Source: Paracoccaceae bacterium (GTDB lineage Bacteria; Pseudomonadota; Alphaproteobacteria; Rhodobacterales; Rhodobacteraceae). From it: 64,000 nucleotides of DNA. The translations under genes were made by a program, and so were the position numbers. Location: assembly GCA_028874915.1 (NCBI GenBank), contig JAPPHA010000032.1, forward strand, positions 105,176 to 169,175. The letters are read 5' to 3'. This document shows, one piece after another, positions 1 to 9,997 of the stretch. Position 1 is the stretch's first letter; each line of letters opens with the position of its first letter. The notes beneath the pieces were generated by a model that was not told the origin of the DNA, did no database searches, and was given only the letters and a program-made list of their open reading frames with translations.

Positions 1-191
1 TGGCCACCTTTTTGTTGGGGCGTTTTTTCCTAAATCCCAACTAACTTAACGGCAAACTGCTCATGGACGCGGGTCTTATAAATTACACACGCCCGGACCG
101 CGGCGGGGCACGGCATGTCCGCACCCGGCCGCCTTCCCGCCACGACCGAGAGGTTTGGCACTCGGTCCCGCCTGATGTCCCGGATGGATGC

Positions 192-653
192 ATGACCCGG
201 CGACTGGATTTCATCATCTCGGCAGCCCTTGCCGCCATTGCCGTCGGGCTGTTCGGGACCACATTTTCGGAGTCGTTTGACGTTCCGACCTTTGGTGGCG
301 ACGCGGGCCCCGCATTTGCGCCCCGCGGATTCCTGATCGTCTGGTTCGCAATGGCCGTCGCATCGGCCGTCGGTGCCCTCCGGTCGACCGGCGACCAGCC
401 CGCCGACCGTCCGGACCCGGGACGGCTGGCAACGGTCATGGCCGTGGCGGTGCTGACCGGAGCCGGCGTCGTCACGCTCGGCTTCGTCTTCGCGGCCATA
501 CCCGGCTTTTTCCTGTTCTGTGCCGCCTATGGATACCGGAACTGGTTGGTGCTGGCCGTCCTCAGCGTCGCCGGCCCGTTGGCGATCTGGGCCTTGTTCA
601 CCTTCGGGTTCGAATTGCCCCTGCCCCGTTCACCCTGGTTCCATCGTCTTTGA
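192..653 (+). CDS. tctB: TctB-family small membrane subunit of a tripartite tricarboxylate transporter
   Basis: A 153-residue protein with four predicted hydrophobic segments (about residues 5-22, 48-64, 78-105 and 112-140), the size and topology of the TctB/DUF1468 subunit. In this family it works with the large permease TctA and a periplasmic TctC binding protein to import carboxylates. I chose the ATG at 192 because the hydrophobic N-terminus MTRRLDF begins there; the reading frame is open further upstream but that part is arginine-rich and unlike the family. It lies 3 bases before tctA, so the two are surely co-transcribed. No tctC is visible; it could lie left of the window. Confidence 0.85.
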   Translation: MTRRLDFIISAALAAIAVGLFGTTFSESFDVPTFGGDAGPAFAPRGFLIVWFAMAVASAVGALRSTGDQPADRPDPGRLATVMAVAVLTGAGVVTLGFVFAAIPGFFLFCAAYGYRNWLVLAVLSVAGPLAIWALFTFGFELPLPRSPWFHRL

Positions 654-656
654 TCG

Positions 657-2162
657 ATGCAGACTCTTGGAGCTGCCGTCAGCCAGTTCGCGAACGCGGA
701 GGCGTTGATCGCGGTGATCATAGGGTGCCTGTGGGGAACCCTGGCCGGCGCACTCCCCGGAATCGGAACGGTCTCCGCATTGATTGTCGCCCTGCCCTTC
801 GCATTCGGGCTTTCGGCCGAAACCTCCATGGCGCTCTTCCTGGCCATCTATGTGACCTCGGTCTACGGCGGATCGATTTCCGCGATCCTGATCAATACGC
901 CGGGAACACCGCAATCCGCGGCGACGGTCCTGGACGGCTACCCCATGGCTCGAGCCGGCCGGGCCGATCTGGCCATCGGCTGGGCAACACTTGCGTCATT
1001 TGTTGGCGGCGTGTTTTCGCTCATTGTCCTCATCCTGGCCGCGCCGGCGCTGGCACGGGTATCCGTCGCCTTCGGACCGGCGGCCATTTTCGCCATCATC
1101 GTGTTCGCCCTGACCTGTATCGCCTGGGTGTCGGCTGGCAGCACTGTCAAGGGGTTTCTCGGCGGATCGCTTGGACTCTGGCTGACCACGGTCGGCCCCG
1201 ACGATCTGACAGGTTACATCCGATTCGACTTCGGATTCCCCGCGCTGATGGGTGGACTGACCCTCATCCCGGTGCTGATCGGTCTTTTCGCCCTCTCGGA
1301 AGCCTTCTACCGCGCCGGCACCTACTTTTCCGCGAAACCGCCCGATGTGACGAATGTCGGATTCCGACTGCCGGACCTCGGGGAGATCCGAAGACGCTGG
1401 AAGCAGTTCCTGCAATCCAGCATCATCGGAACCTTCATCGGAATCCTGCCTGGAACCGGCGCCACTGCGGCCACATTTGTCAGCTATTCGGAACTCAAGC
1501 GGACCTCGCCCCGGCGCGACCGATTCGGAACCGGTGAACCTGACGGGCTGATCGCGTCGGAAGCATCCAACAACGCCGTCACCGGCGGAGCGCTCATTCC
1601 GACACTGGCCCTCGGGATTCCCGGCGACGGCGGCACGGTCGTCCTGCTTGGTGTTCTCACGATCCAGGGAATCGTTCCGGGTTTCGACCTGATCAACAAC
1701 AATCCGCAGATCCTGACCGGTGCCTTTCTGATCATCCTGGTTGCCAATGTCGTCATGTTCGGTGTCGGGATGGCGGGCTCCCGCGTTTTTGCGCGTCTCT
1801 TGAAGGCGCCGGAACCCATCCTTATGGGAATGATCCTGCTGTTTTCTCTCGTGGGTGCGTTCGTCGTCCGTGGCAATCCAACCGATGTCGTCGTCGCCGT
1901 CGTGGCAGGGAGTTTCGGGCTGTTCCTGAGGCTTGCAAATTACCCGATCGCACCCATTGTTATCGGCATGGCCCTGGGATCGGTCTTCGAAGGCAAGCTC
2001 CGTCAGGGACTGGTGGCCGCGCGTGGCGATATCGTGGAATTCCTGTCGGACCCGATCGCTCTCGGCGTTCTCGGCGTCACTGCTGCGGTGATTCTGGTTC
2101 CGACCGTACGAGCGATTGCACGGTCCGGATCCCGGGAGTCGCCTCCCCGTGGGCCGTCGTAA
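657..2162 (+). CDS. tctA: TctA-family large permease of a tripartite tricarboxylate transporter
   Basis: A 501-residue polytopic inner-membrane protein of normal TctA length. It shows the family's glycine-rich signatures: GALPGIGTVSAL near residue 32, the INTPGTPQSAATVLDGYP block near residue 80 and LGIPGDGGTVVLLG near residue 320. It is the main translocation subunit for a tricarboxylate or related organic acid; the actual substrate cannot be read from the sequence. It follows tctB by 3 bases and precedes a LacI regulator by 3 bases, so all three look like one operon. No strong ribosome binding site precedes the ATG, which suggests translational coupling to tctB. Confidence 0.93.
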   Translation: MQTLGAAVSQFANAEALIAVIIGCLWGTLAGALPGIGTVSALIVALPFAFGLSAETSMALFLAIYVTSVYGGSISAILINTPGTPQSAATVLDGYPMARAGRADLAIGWATLASFVGGVFSLIVLILAAPALARVSVAFGPAAIFAIIVFALTCIAWVSAGSTVKGFLGGSLGLWLTTVGPDDLTGYIRFDFGFPALMGGLTLIPVLIGLFALSEAFYRAGTYFSAKPPDVTNVGFRLPDLGEIRRRWKQFLQSSIIGTFIGILPGTGATAATFVSYSELKRTSPRRDRFGTGEPDGLIASEASNNAVTGGALIPTLALGIPGDGGTVVLLGVLTIQGIVPGFDLINNNPQILTGAFLIILVANVVMFGVGMAGSRVFARLLKAPEPILMGMILLFSLVGAFVVRGNPTDVVVAVVAGSFGLFLRLANYPIAPIVIGMALGSVFEGKLRQGLVAARGDIVEFLSDPIALGVLGVTAAVILVPTVRAIARSGSRESPPRGPS

Positions 2163-2165
2163 CCC

Positions 2166-3299
2166 ATGCGGCGGAACAAAGCTGACGGGTCACCGGCATC
2201 GGGCGTCGACGGGATGCCGGCCGGCGGTGAGAATGCGAGCACCGGGAGGTCGGCCTCGGCGAAGCCGGGACGGGTCACCTCCTATGAGGTTGCAAAAGCG
2301 GCCGGGGTCTCGCAGTCGGCCGTCTCAAGGACGTTTTCCAGAAACGGCTATGTCTCTTCAGCGACCCGGGAACGCGTTCTTGCGGCTGCGGGGCGGCTCG
2401 GCTTCAGCCCCAACGCCCTCGCGAGGAGCCTGATCACCCGTCGGTCCCGACTCATCGGGGTCGTCATCGCGGAACTCCGCTATTCCTTTCATGTCACGCT
2501 GCTGCATCAGCTCTGTGCTGCCGTTCGGGACGCCGGATTTCAGACCCTTCTGGTTTCGGTTCCCGACAGCGCGAATCTGGATGCGTCCGTCCAGAGTGTC
2601 ATCGATTATCAGGTAGACGGAGTCATCATTGCATCCGTCCGATTGTCCTCCCGGTCAAGCCAGTTGTGCGAACGGGCAAACATTCCCCTCGTCCTGATCA
2701 ACCGCCATGTGGCCGACCGGGGCTTTCACGCCATTGGCGCCGACAATGAGGAGGCGGGCCGACTGGCCGCCCGTCGCCTTCTCTCGGCCGACCACCGGCG
2801 TTTCGCCTTCATCGCGGGCATTCCCGACACATCCACCAGCATCGACAGAGAGCGCGGTTTCCTGGAAACCGTCTTCGCATCCGGTCTCCCGAATCCGGCT
2901 GTCCGGACCGGACACTTCACCTATGACGGCGGGCATTCGGCAGCTCTGGATCTCATGGCGGACACGGACCGTCCGGACGCAATCTTCTGCGCGAGCGACA
3001 TCATGGCCATTGGGGCCATGGATGCCATCCGTCGGGATCTCGGCCTACGCGTTCCGGACGATGTCTCCGTAATCGGCTTCAACGACGCCGACGTGGCGTC
3101 ATGGAAGAGCTATGCCCTGACGACCTTTGCCGTCGATGTCGGAATGATGTGCCGAAGAGCCGTCGACTTGCTCGCCGGGCTCGTTGACGATCCGGACCAG
3201 CAGCCTTTGCAGGAGACCGTTTCGGTGTCGCTGGTCGAACGCCAGTCGGTGAGACCGCCAGTCACACCCGAGCCGGATGAGCCCGTGGACTCGGCATGA
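2166..3299 (+). CDS. LacI-family transcriptional regulator
   Basis: A 377-residue LacI/GalR protein. The helix-turn-helix ([20 protein letters not shown]) sits around residues 38-58, followed by the hinge helix region [13 protein letters not shown] and a periplasmic-binding-protein-like effector domain ending with the conserved [10 protein letters not shown] segment. The DNA-binding domain normally starts within a few residues of the N-terminus, so the true start may be the in-frame ATG at 2214 or later. It is only 3 bases downstream of tctA and probably controls the tct genes and perhaps the sulfatase that follows, in response to a sugar or sugar-acid. No clear palindromic operator was found in the first 190 bases. 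Confidence 0.92.
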   Translation: MRRNKADGSPASGVDGMPAGGENASTGRSASAKPGRVTSYEVAKAAGVSQSAVSRTFSRNGYVSSATRERVLAAAGRLGFSPNALARSLITRRSRLIGVVIAELRYSFHVTLLHQLCAAVRDAGFQTLLVSVPDSANLDASVQSVIDYQVDGVIIASVRLSSRSSQLCERANIPLVLINRHVADRGFHAIGADNEEAGRLAARRLLSADHRRFAFIAGIPDTSTSIDRERGFLETVFASGLPNPAVRTGHFTYDGGHSAALDLMADTDRPDAIFCASDIMAIGAMDAIRRDLGLRVPDDVSVIGFNDADVASWKSYALTTFAVDVGMMCRRAVDLLAGLVDDPDQQPLQETVSVSLVERQSVRPPVTPEPDEPVDSA

Positions 3300-3447
3300 C
3301 GGACAACATGGGAAAACCAGGCAGATCCGGCGAAGCCCGTGGATTCGGGACGGCCGGCCCGAATCGCGATTCCGTCTCGTGAGCCCACGGGACGCGGACC
3401 ATGAATGGTGGCCCAAACATGAATTCGCACCAAAGGAAAGGAGACGC

Positions 3448-4965
3448 ATGATGCCCGAGAAACCGAATGTCGTCCTGATCGTCACTGATCACTGGTCCGC
3501 AGCGCTCCTGGGAATCGCCGGCCACCCCAGCATCCAGACACCGACCCTTGACGAGCTTTCAAGGAATGGCGTGCGTTTCACCAAAGCCTATTCCGAACAC
3601 CCGGCGTGTCTGGGCGCACGCCGGACGATCATGACCGGAACACCGCCAAGGACACACGGGGACCGCGTGTTCAATCCGACCCTGCCTTTGCCGGAGGGGA
3701 TTCCGACGCTTGCGCAGACGTTCCGCGACGCCGGATATCAGGCCCACGCGGTCGGCAAGATCCATGTCTTTCCGCAACGCGACCGGATCGGCTTCGACGA
3801 CGTGCTCCTTGACGACGAAGGGCGGCCGAATTTCGGTGTCCATGACGATTACGAGACCTATCTGGGTGACGCGGGATTCCCCGGCCAGGGGTATCTTCAC
3901 GGAATGAGCAACAATGAATACGCATACCGGCCCTGGCATCTGCCGGAAGAGACTCACGCCACCAACTGGGCCACGCGGGGAATCACGCGCCAGATCAAGC
4001 GGCGGGATCCCCGGAAACCCGGATTCTGGTACGTGGGCTATCGCCACCCGCACCCGCCCCTGGTGCCGCTCAAGTGCTATCTTGACCTCTATCGCGACAT
4101 TCCGATCGACACGCCGCATGTCGCTGAATGGGCGCAGAGCCCGGACAACCAGGTTTACACCGTCCAGGCGCGAATCCTCCGGATGCTCAAGCACAATCCG
4201 TCACAGATCATCGCAGCCCGCCGCGCCTTCTATGCCCTTTGCACCCACATCGATCACCAGATCCGCCTCATCATCGGAACGCTTCGCGAGGAGAGCATCC
4301 TCGACGAGACCATCATCATGTTCACCTCCGATCACGGAGACATGCTGGGCAATCACAACATGTTGGCGAAACGTCTGTTCTACGAGAACTCGGCCCATGT
4401 CCCGATGATCGTCATGGGAACGCGGGATGATGTGCGGACCGGACATCACCGGACCTGCGACCGCCTGGTCGGCCAACAGGACATTATGCCGACCCTGCTC
4501 GATCTCTGCGGGATCGACATTCCCGAAACGGTGGAAGGGCTGCCAATGTTCGGGACAGGAGAACGCGATTTCCTCTTCGGAGAAGACGGGGAAGAAGACC
4601 ATTCGTCACGGATGATCCATGACGGCCGACACAAGCTGATCTACTATCCTGTCGGCCACCGCTTCCAGTTGTTCGATCTCTCCGAGGATCCTCTCGAAAT
4701 GTCCGACCTTGCAACGGACCCCGGCCGAGCGGCCGACCTGAAGCGTCTCCAGGGTATCCTTGCCAATCAGATGTACGGGTCCGACCTCAAATGGTTCCGC
4801 AACGGTGAACTCGTCGGCAAACCCGACCGGGAGTTCACCCCCGGGGCCAACCGCACGCTTTACGCACAACGCGGCAATCAATGGCCACCCCCACCACCGT
4901 CAGACAAGGCCGCGATGCAGTGGTACCCTGAAGACCGGACGAGCACGGAGACCCTCATGGACTAA
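3448..4965 (+). CDS. Type I sulfatase (alkaline-phosphatase superfamily)
   Basis: A 505-residue sulfatase without an obvious signal peptide, so probably cytoplasmic. It starts NVVLIVTDHW, the metal-binding strand, and has FTSDHGDMLGNHN near residue 290 as the second metal cluster. The maturation motif reads C-L-G-A-R-R-T-I-M-T-G near residue 50: the cysteine that would become formylglycine and the following arginine are present, but the usual proline or alanine at position 3 is glycine. The start at 3448 is supported by AAAGGAAAGGAG just upstream; the longer open frame from 3277 is not conserved in kind. Hydrolysis of a sulfate ester on a sugar or small alcohol is expected; the substrate is unknown. 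It sits next to a LacI regulator, suggesting catabolic use. Confidence 0.88.
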   Translation: MMPEKPNVVLIVTDHWSAALLGIAGHPSIQTPTLDELSRNGVRFTKAYSEHPACLGARRTIMTGTPPRTHGDRVFNPTLPLPEGIPTLAQTFRDAGYQAHAVGKIHVFPQRDRIGFDDVLLDDEGRPNFGVHDDYETYLGDAGFPGQGYLHGMSNNEYAYRPWHLPEETHATNWATRGITRQIKRRDPRKPGFWYVGYRHPHPPLVPLKCYLDLYRDIPIDTPHVAEWAQSPDNQVYTVQARILRMLKHNPSQIIAARRAFYALCTHIDHQIRLIIGTLREESILDETIIMFTSDHGDMLGNHNMLAKRLFYENSAHVPMIVMGTRDDVRTGHHRTCDRLVGQQDIMPTLLDLCGIDIPETVEGLPMFGTGERDFLFGEDGEEDHSSRMIHDGRHKLIYYPVGHRFQLFDLSEDPLEMSDLATDPGRAADLKRLQGILANQMYGSDLKWFRNGELVGKPDREFTPGANRTLYAQRGNQWPPPPPSDKAAMQWYPEDRTSTETLMD

Positions 4966-5168
4966 ATGAGTTGCCGGACTTCGGAGGCTGTACGCAACGT
5001 CCCGGTTTCACACCCTGCCTGTGTCGCCGGCGTTTCGGGACATCACGGGTTACGCCTGGTCCTGGATCCAAGGCGCGAATGAGGGCAGGCCGAATTCGAT
5101 TCGCCCTGACCGGCTATTGGCATTCACACGAATTGCCTGTCCCGGCAGCAGCCATTGTGGCTCGGCAT

Positions 5169-6095
5169 TCAACAGACCGGGCTTTCCTCCTGGATTTTCC
5201 CACATTCGAAGTCCGGCACAATTCCGGACGCATTCAGATACGCGCGAATGCATGTGCCTGCGAACAACCCGTCATCCTTGACGAGGACCGTCCTGATACC
5301 GGCCGCGGACCCTCCCAGAATGTCTGTGTGCAACGTGTCGCCCACCATCAGGATACGATCCCGTGCGATCCCGTCGAGCTTCGAGAGCGCGTCGGAAAAG
5401 GCGTCCGGGTACGGTTTGCCAAAGAAGTCCGGTGTCAGGTCCAGACGATCTGCGAACCGGTGCGCATAGTATCCCGGCTCCATACTCAGCCCCCCTTCTC
5501 TCGGAGCCACCAGGTCGGGATTGGCGACCACAAGCGGCCTGGGATGTACCTGCAGTTCCGCTTCCAGAGCGGCCAGTGATTCGGAATCCAGGTTTGCGCT
5601 CGAGAGCAACAGGAATCCGTCCACATCCGTCCGGCACGCCGCGTCCCAGCGAACGACATCGGCTTTGAAGTCCTCGAACCCGTCGCCATGAGCAGCGATC
5701 GCACCCCAGCGCGCGGCCGGCGCCACGGCCTTCAGGCGTCGCACGCAGACGTCCCGACTGGAAATGACGTCCTCCGGCGCAAAGTCAAACCCGAGACGAC
5801 GATATCGTTCCACAGTTGCGCGATGGGGATGGCTCGCTGCATTGGTCAGGACGATCAGGCGTTTTCCCATGGCGCGAAGGACCTCGAGGCAGTCCCGTGC
5901 TCCCGGGAGCGGTTTCTCGCCGACATTGAGAACGCCGAAGCTGTCCAGAAGCAAAGCATCGAACTCGTCGGCAATCTCGACGAGGCCCGTACATTTCCTG
6001 GATTCCCGGGGAAAGTCGGCACGAGGCAGTCGGGCCCGGATCTCTTCATAGCGCAGAAAAACGTCTTCTACGCTCCGGACAAACTGATACGCCAT
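5169..6095 (-). CDS. HAD-superfamily class IIA hydrolase (NagD-like phosphatase)
   Basis: A 308-residue member of the class IIA HAD phosphatases. The nucleophile motif is LLLDSFGVL near residue 47, the second motif is VLTNAASHP near 80, the lysine region is FGKPYPDAF near 240 and the final acidic motif is MVGDTLHTDILG near 263. The start at 6095 has GGGAGG eight bases upstream; the frame is open further but without such support. Family members act on nucleotide monophosphates, sugar phosphates or 4-nitrophenyl phosphate. It is encoded convergent to the sulfatase and downstream of a decayed dehydrogenase and a SIS isomerase, so a sugar-phosphate substrate is plausible but unproven. Confidence 0.88.
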   Translation of the reverse strand: MAYQFVRSVEDVFLRYEEIRARLPRADFPRESRKCTGLVEIADEFDALLLDSFGVLNVGEKPLPGARDCLEVLRAMGKRLIVLTNAASHPHRATVERYRRLGFDFAPEDVISSRDVCVRRLKAVAPAARWGAIAAHGDGFEDFKADVVRWDAACRTDVDGFLLLSSANLDSESLAALEAELQVHPRPLVVANPDLVAPREGGLSMEPGYYAHRFADRLDLTPDFFGKPYPDAFSDALSKLDGIARDRILMVGDTLHTDILGGSAAGIRTVLVKDDGLFAGTCIRAYLNASGIVPDFECGKIQEESPVC

Positions 6096-6584
6096 CGGAT
6101 CAGACCTCCCCGCGACCGTCAGCCTTGTTCCGCAGTCGAGGCGGGCGTCCCGGGTTTGCGTCGCCTGCCCGGACGGTCGCGGGCAAGCGGACCGAACGCC
6201 CCGAACGACAACCTCCAGCCGGGGCAGGGTCGTGGAGCCTTCCGGTGACGGACTCCTCCGAACCCGAAGGGAACGCCGGCAGGCAAAACCGCGTCCCACC
6301 CGTTTGGGCGTTCTGTCCGCGTGCATCGCTCAGATTCGGAGACCCGGACGTGACGCCATCGGTCGCGCGCAGCGACAATGTCGACTTCGAATCCCCTTCG
6401 CCGCCGACGGAACATGCGCACGGATGAGGGACCATGATTGCGATCCAGGATTGTCCATCCTGGCGCCTCTCTCCCGAACCGTCATGGCCACGCCGGGGAA
6501 GGCCAACAGCCATGCGTTGGGCATTGCATTGGGGTCGGCAACTGTCGAACCCTGACTTTTCGCGTACCCGGGAAACTCCGGAAT
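6096..6584. other. Gap without an intact gene between the HAD gene and the dehydrogenase relic
   Basis: About 490 bases in which every frame is either short or of low-complexity arginine, proline and glycine composition. No recognisable protein domain, RNA gene or clear terminator was seen. It lies downstream of a decayed dehydrogenase on the same strand and may be further remnant sequence. Confidence 0.4.
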
Positions 6585-7340
6585 GCCGATCCACACCCAA
6601 CGCCCGCTCATACGCTGGAAAAGCCCCTTCAATCATCACCGGAGCTCCGGTCACCGGTCTCGGGGCCGACGACTCGAGGTCAGGCACAATCCCCGCGACC
6701 TCCACCGGTTCGCCGAAACGATCGGGCGCTCCTGCAGCCATCATCGGCCCGGATTTCGCATTTGTGTTCCGGAATTTTTCCTGATCTCGGTCATAACGAC
6801 CGTCGGACAGATGGCATTGACCTGGATGTTGTGCGACGCCACCCCAGTCAACAGCGACGTCATACGCACATTCAACCCGCCATTCGACGCGGCATGGGTT
6901 GCATGATCTTCCAAGGCTGTGTCGCCGGTCTGCGACGGAATGTTGATGATCTCGCCTGACCGGGCCGCGATCATCGCCGGCGCAATCCCCCGGGCCAGAA
7001 GGATCTGTGTCCCCAGGTTCACTGCCATTGTTCGGTTTCAGTCCCTGACCGAACAGGCGATGACCGGGGAGACACAGGCGATTCCTGCGCTGTTGACGAC
7101 GATATCAACACATGGGTGGACCGTGAGCCCATCGGCGACAAGCCCTTCGCAACCGTCGACCGTTGCGACACCCGCCCGGAGGGTTTCACAGCCGTCACCA
7201 ATTCGAGCCGCAAGCGGGTCCGGCCGTGTCCGGAAACGGCCGATTGAGATGACCTGACCTCCGGCCTCGGCGAAATGTCAGAGAATATGTGCTGCATCCG
7301 GACGACGACCCGGACTTCCGTTCAACAATGGAGAATCGGT
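6585..7340 (-). pseudogene. Decayed short-chain dehydrogenase/reductase (gluconate 5-dehydrogenase-like)
   Basis: Reading the minus strand in pieces recovers a whole SDR: an N-terminal HFAEAGGQVISIG stretch near 7260, the NSAGI motif near 7090, MAVNLGTQILLARGIAPAMI, then SGEIINIPSQTG, the C-terminal active-site strand HNIQVNAICPTVVMTE and finally RFGEPVEVAG and LVTGAPVMIEGAF near 6630. At least two in-frame stops interrupt it: a TGA in place of the conserved tryptophan of VRDWNRTMAVN near 7042, and a TGA before HFAEAG near 7272. There is also a frameshift between the 6780 and 6740 segments. The SxxxYxxxK active site reads HATHAASNG, so both tyrosine and lysine are lost. It follows the SIS gene by about 15 bases and was probably part of that operon. 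Confidence 0.85.
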
Positions 7341-7355
7341 CTGTCCAGCGCACGG

Positions 7356-7913
7356 TCATTCCAGATTGGTGTGATTGGCACGCATCTCTGCCGGGGAACG
7401 GCCCATGACATCGCAAAGCCGGAGGATCAAGAACTCGAAAAAAAGGAACTGGGCGGCTTCAAAGAGCGAGCCCATCGGGAGAATTGACGTCGCGCCGGTC
7501 TGATCACGTGCCATGGTCTGTGCCGGAATGTGGATCACTTGATCCGCCAGCCGAGCCGCGGCTCCATCCGGCTCTGCCGTGATGCACATGGTTTGGGCCC
7601 CCGCATCATGCGCGACGCCCATCAGTCCCATGACCGTCGAGAACTGTCCCGGTCCCGCGCTGACGATCAACAGATCCCCTGTGGACAGAGGCGGTGTCGT
7701 CATGTCTCCCACGACATGAACGTCAAGTCCGAGGTGGAACAACCGCATGCCAAGGGACTTCATCATCAGGCCTTCGCGGCCAACGCCGTAAACCGCGATT
7801 CGCCCGGCCTTGCGTATCCGTGGCACCATCGCATCGACTTGCGTGGGAACCGCCGCGTCCAGAACCTGTTTCACTTCGGCCAGTGCCTGGCTGACGATGT
7901 TGTCGGTTGTCAT
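7356..7913 (-). CDS. SIS-domain sugar-phosphate isomerase (6-phospho-3-hexuloisomerase-like)
   Basis: A 185-residue single SIS domain protein. It shows the SIS core [22 protein letters not shown] around residues 35-56, [14 protein letters not shown] around 80, and the C-terminal [17 protein letters not shown] helix, matching the HxlB/6-phospho-3-hexuloisomerase type in length and layout. Such enzymes interconvert ketose phosphates in the cytoplasm. The ATG at 7913 has GGAGGGG seven bases upstream; the ORF is open for 12 codons more but lacks support. Its operon partner downstream is the decayed dehydrogenase, so the pathway may be partly lost. No hexulose-phosphate synthase gene is seen nearby. 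Confidence 0.82.
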   Translation of the reverse strand: MTTDNIVSQALAEVKQVLDAAVPTQVDAMVPRIRKAGRIAVYGVGREGLMMKSLGMRLFHLGLDVHVVGDMTTPPLSTGDLLIVSAGPGQFSTVMGLMGVAHDAGAQTMCITAEPDGAAARLADQVIHIPAQTMARDQTGATSILPMGSLFEAAQFLFFEFLILRLCDVMGRSPAEMRANHTNLE

Positions 7914-7957
7914 GAGTGCCCCTCCGGTATCGAATCGCCCGAAAAACACGGGACCAC

Positions 7958-7979
7958 GGAGGCTTCTACATTCGCCTCC
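7958..7979 (-). promoter_or_regulatory. Inverted repeat upstream of the SIS isomerase gene
   Basis: GGAGGC and GCCTCC flank a 10-base spacer about 45 bases upstream of the SIS start. It could be an operator for a regulator such as the nearby LacI protein, or a weak hairpin in the leader. No T-run follows directly, so a terminator is unlikely. Confidence 0.3.
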
Positions 7980-8098
7980 ATCGCATGTGGAACTGTCGTC
8001 AGGCGTCCTGTGCCGCCTGTTTCACGGCACGATCCCGAATCCGACTTGCCGCACGAACCGCCTCGCGATCATGTGAATTCATGGGCAGATGCGCACCC

Positions 8099-9997
8099 TC
8101 AGTCGAACGCCGGACCGACAGCATCGGAAGAAGTGGCCGCCAACCCCCGGGGATGGGAAGCGACAGGGTCGGTTCCGAGGAAGCCGCCGGACTGGCTATT
8201 CCAGAACCGGGCGTAGATGCCGTTCCGTTCGAGGAGTTCCCGGTGAGTTCCCTCCTCGGCGATCTTCTGGTCGTCGAGAACCACGATTCGATCCATCCTT
8301 GCGATGGTTGACAACCGGTGGGCGATGGCAATCACGGTCTTGCCTTCCATCACACCGTAAAGCGTCTGCTGGATGCTGGCCTCGACCTCTGAATCGAGGG
8401 CCGAGGTGGCTTCGTCAAGAACCAGGATCGGCGCGTCCTTGAGAATCACCCGGGCGAGAGCGATCCGCTGCCGCTGTCCGCCGGACAACTTGACGCCACG
8501 TTCACCAACGAAAGCCTCGTAGCCGGTTCGTCCTTCCGGATCCCGCAGATCGTCGATAAATTCATCCGCTTCGGCCAGGCGGGCCGCTTCACGGATTTCG
8601 GCATCCGTGGCATCCGGTCGGCCATAGGCGATATTGTCGCGGACGGAGCGGTGCAGGAGCGAACTGTCCTGGGTGATCATGCCGATCCGGGCGCGAAGAG
8701 ACGTTTGCGACACATGGGCGATGTCCTGCCCGTCGATCGTGATGACCCCGGACTCGGTGTCGTAGAAACGCAGGAGCAGCTTGACCAACGTCGACTTCCC
8801 GGCACCGGACCGACCCACGATTCCGACTTTTTCGCCGCCCCGCACGACCAGCGAAATGCCGGAGAGTCCGCCGTAGAGCTTTCCGTAGTGATGGACGACG
8901 TCCTGGAACTGGATCTCCCCGGACCCGAGGCTGAGATCATCAGCGTCCGGATCGTCGACGAGATCAATCGGCTGCGAAATCGTCATCATGCCCTCGGCAA
9001 TGACGCCCAGATTCTGAAAGAGGGACGACATCGCCCACATGATCCAGCCGGTCATCGTGTTCAGACGAAGGGTCAGCGCCGCCGCCGCCGCGACGGTCCC
9101 GATCGTGGCCGCCTCCTGGCTCCACATATAGATGGAGAGCCCGACCACGCTGACCACCAGCAGCATGTTCAGCATCACCAGAAGAAACTGCATCAGGGTG
9201 ATCAGCCGCATCTGCCGCTGGAAGGCCCGACGCGAGTTCTCGATCACTTCCAGGGCGTAGTCTTCCTCGGCCCCGCCATGCGCAAAGAGCTTCACCGACT
9301 GAATGTTGGTGTAGCTGTCGACGATGCGCCCGGTAATCGCCGAGCGGGCATCCGAGAAGGCTTTCGACGCCTGACCGATCCGGGGGACGAAGGCAATCAT
9401 CAAGAGCACATAGAGGGCTGCCCAGACCAGGAGCGGCACCACCAGGGCAGGATCAATTCCGAGCAACAGAATGCTGGCTGCAAAGACATAGGTCACGGCG
9501 TAAGTCCCGGCATCCAGCAGCTGGTAGACGGCCTCGCCCGTTGCGGGTGCCGTCTGCATGATGCGGTTGGTGATGCGTCCCGCGAAATCGTTCTCGAACC
9601 ACCCCACGGATTGCCGAATGACGTGGCGATGCGCGCGCCAGCGGATCAATGTCCCCAAATTGGGCATCATCGCCTGGTTCATGAACAGCGAATCAAGCAG
9701 CGAGATTCCCGGCATCAGGACGATGAGAGCCACCACGATCGCCAGAATCAGAATCCCGTTCTCGCGGAAGAAAGACCCGGGATCGGAGGCTGCCAGAACA
9801 TCGACGATCTGGCCGGCCAGGTAGATCAGCAGGATCTCGCCGATACCGACAAGGGTCGTGAACAGCACGCAGGCCACCAGGACCCAGCGGAACGGCCGGA
9901 GATAGGCCATCATGAAAGGCCACAGCCGCGCCGGAGGAACATCGTCCTCGGCGTAGGGCGCGTAGGGATTCACGCTGGTTTCGAAAATCCTGAACAT
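8099..9997 (-). CDS. ABC exporter, fused membrane and ATPase domains (MsbA/multidrug type)
   Basis: A 632-residue half-transporter that should work as a homodimer in the inner membrane. Six transmembrane segments occupy residues 35-330 (first ones at 35-60 and 80-105). The ATPase domain has Walker A GRSGAGKS at 395-402, the Q-loop near 443, the signature LSGGQ at 504-508, Walker B ILVLDE at 524-529 and the switch histidine at 560. All catalytic elements are intact. The substrate is not evident; lipids, drugs or peptides are all possible for this family. It is encoded alone, upstream of the SIS operon on the same strand with a 185-base gap. Confidence 0.93.
   Translation of the reverse strand: MFRIFETSVNPYAPYAEDDVPPARLWPFMMAYLRPFRWVLVACVLFTTLVGIGEILLIYLAGQIVDVLAASDPGSFFRENGILILAIVVALIVLMPGISLLDSLFMNQAMMPNLGTLIRWRAHRHVIRQSVGWFENDFAGRITNRIMQTAPATGEAVYQLLDAGTYAVTYVFAASILLLGIDPALVVPLLVWAALYVLLMIAFVPRIGQASKAFSDARSAITGRIVDSYTNIQSVKLFAHGGAEEDYALEVIENSRRAFQRQMRLITLMQFLLVMLNMLLVVSVVGLSIYMWSQEAATIGTVAAAAALTLRLNTMTGWIMWAMSSLFQNLGVIAEGMMTISQPIDLVDDPDADDLSLGSGEIQFQDVVHHYGKLYGGLSGISLVVRGGEKVGIVGRSGAGKSTLVKLLLRFYDTESGVITIDGQDIAHVSQTSLRARIGMITQDSSLLHRSVRDNIAYGRPDATDAEIREAARLAEADEFIDDLRDPEGRTGYEAFVGERGVKLSGGQRQRIALARVILKDAPILVLDEATSALDSEVEASIQQTLYGVMEGKTVIAIAHRLSTIARMDRIVVLDDQKIAEEGTHRELLERNGIYARFWNSQSGGFLGTDPVASHPRGLAATSSDAVGPAFD

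Noticed and set aside
1..191. Possible upstream gene end or LacI operator left of tctB
   Set aside because: No open frame with a recognisable product and no palindrome; only short T-runs.
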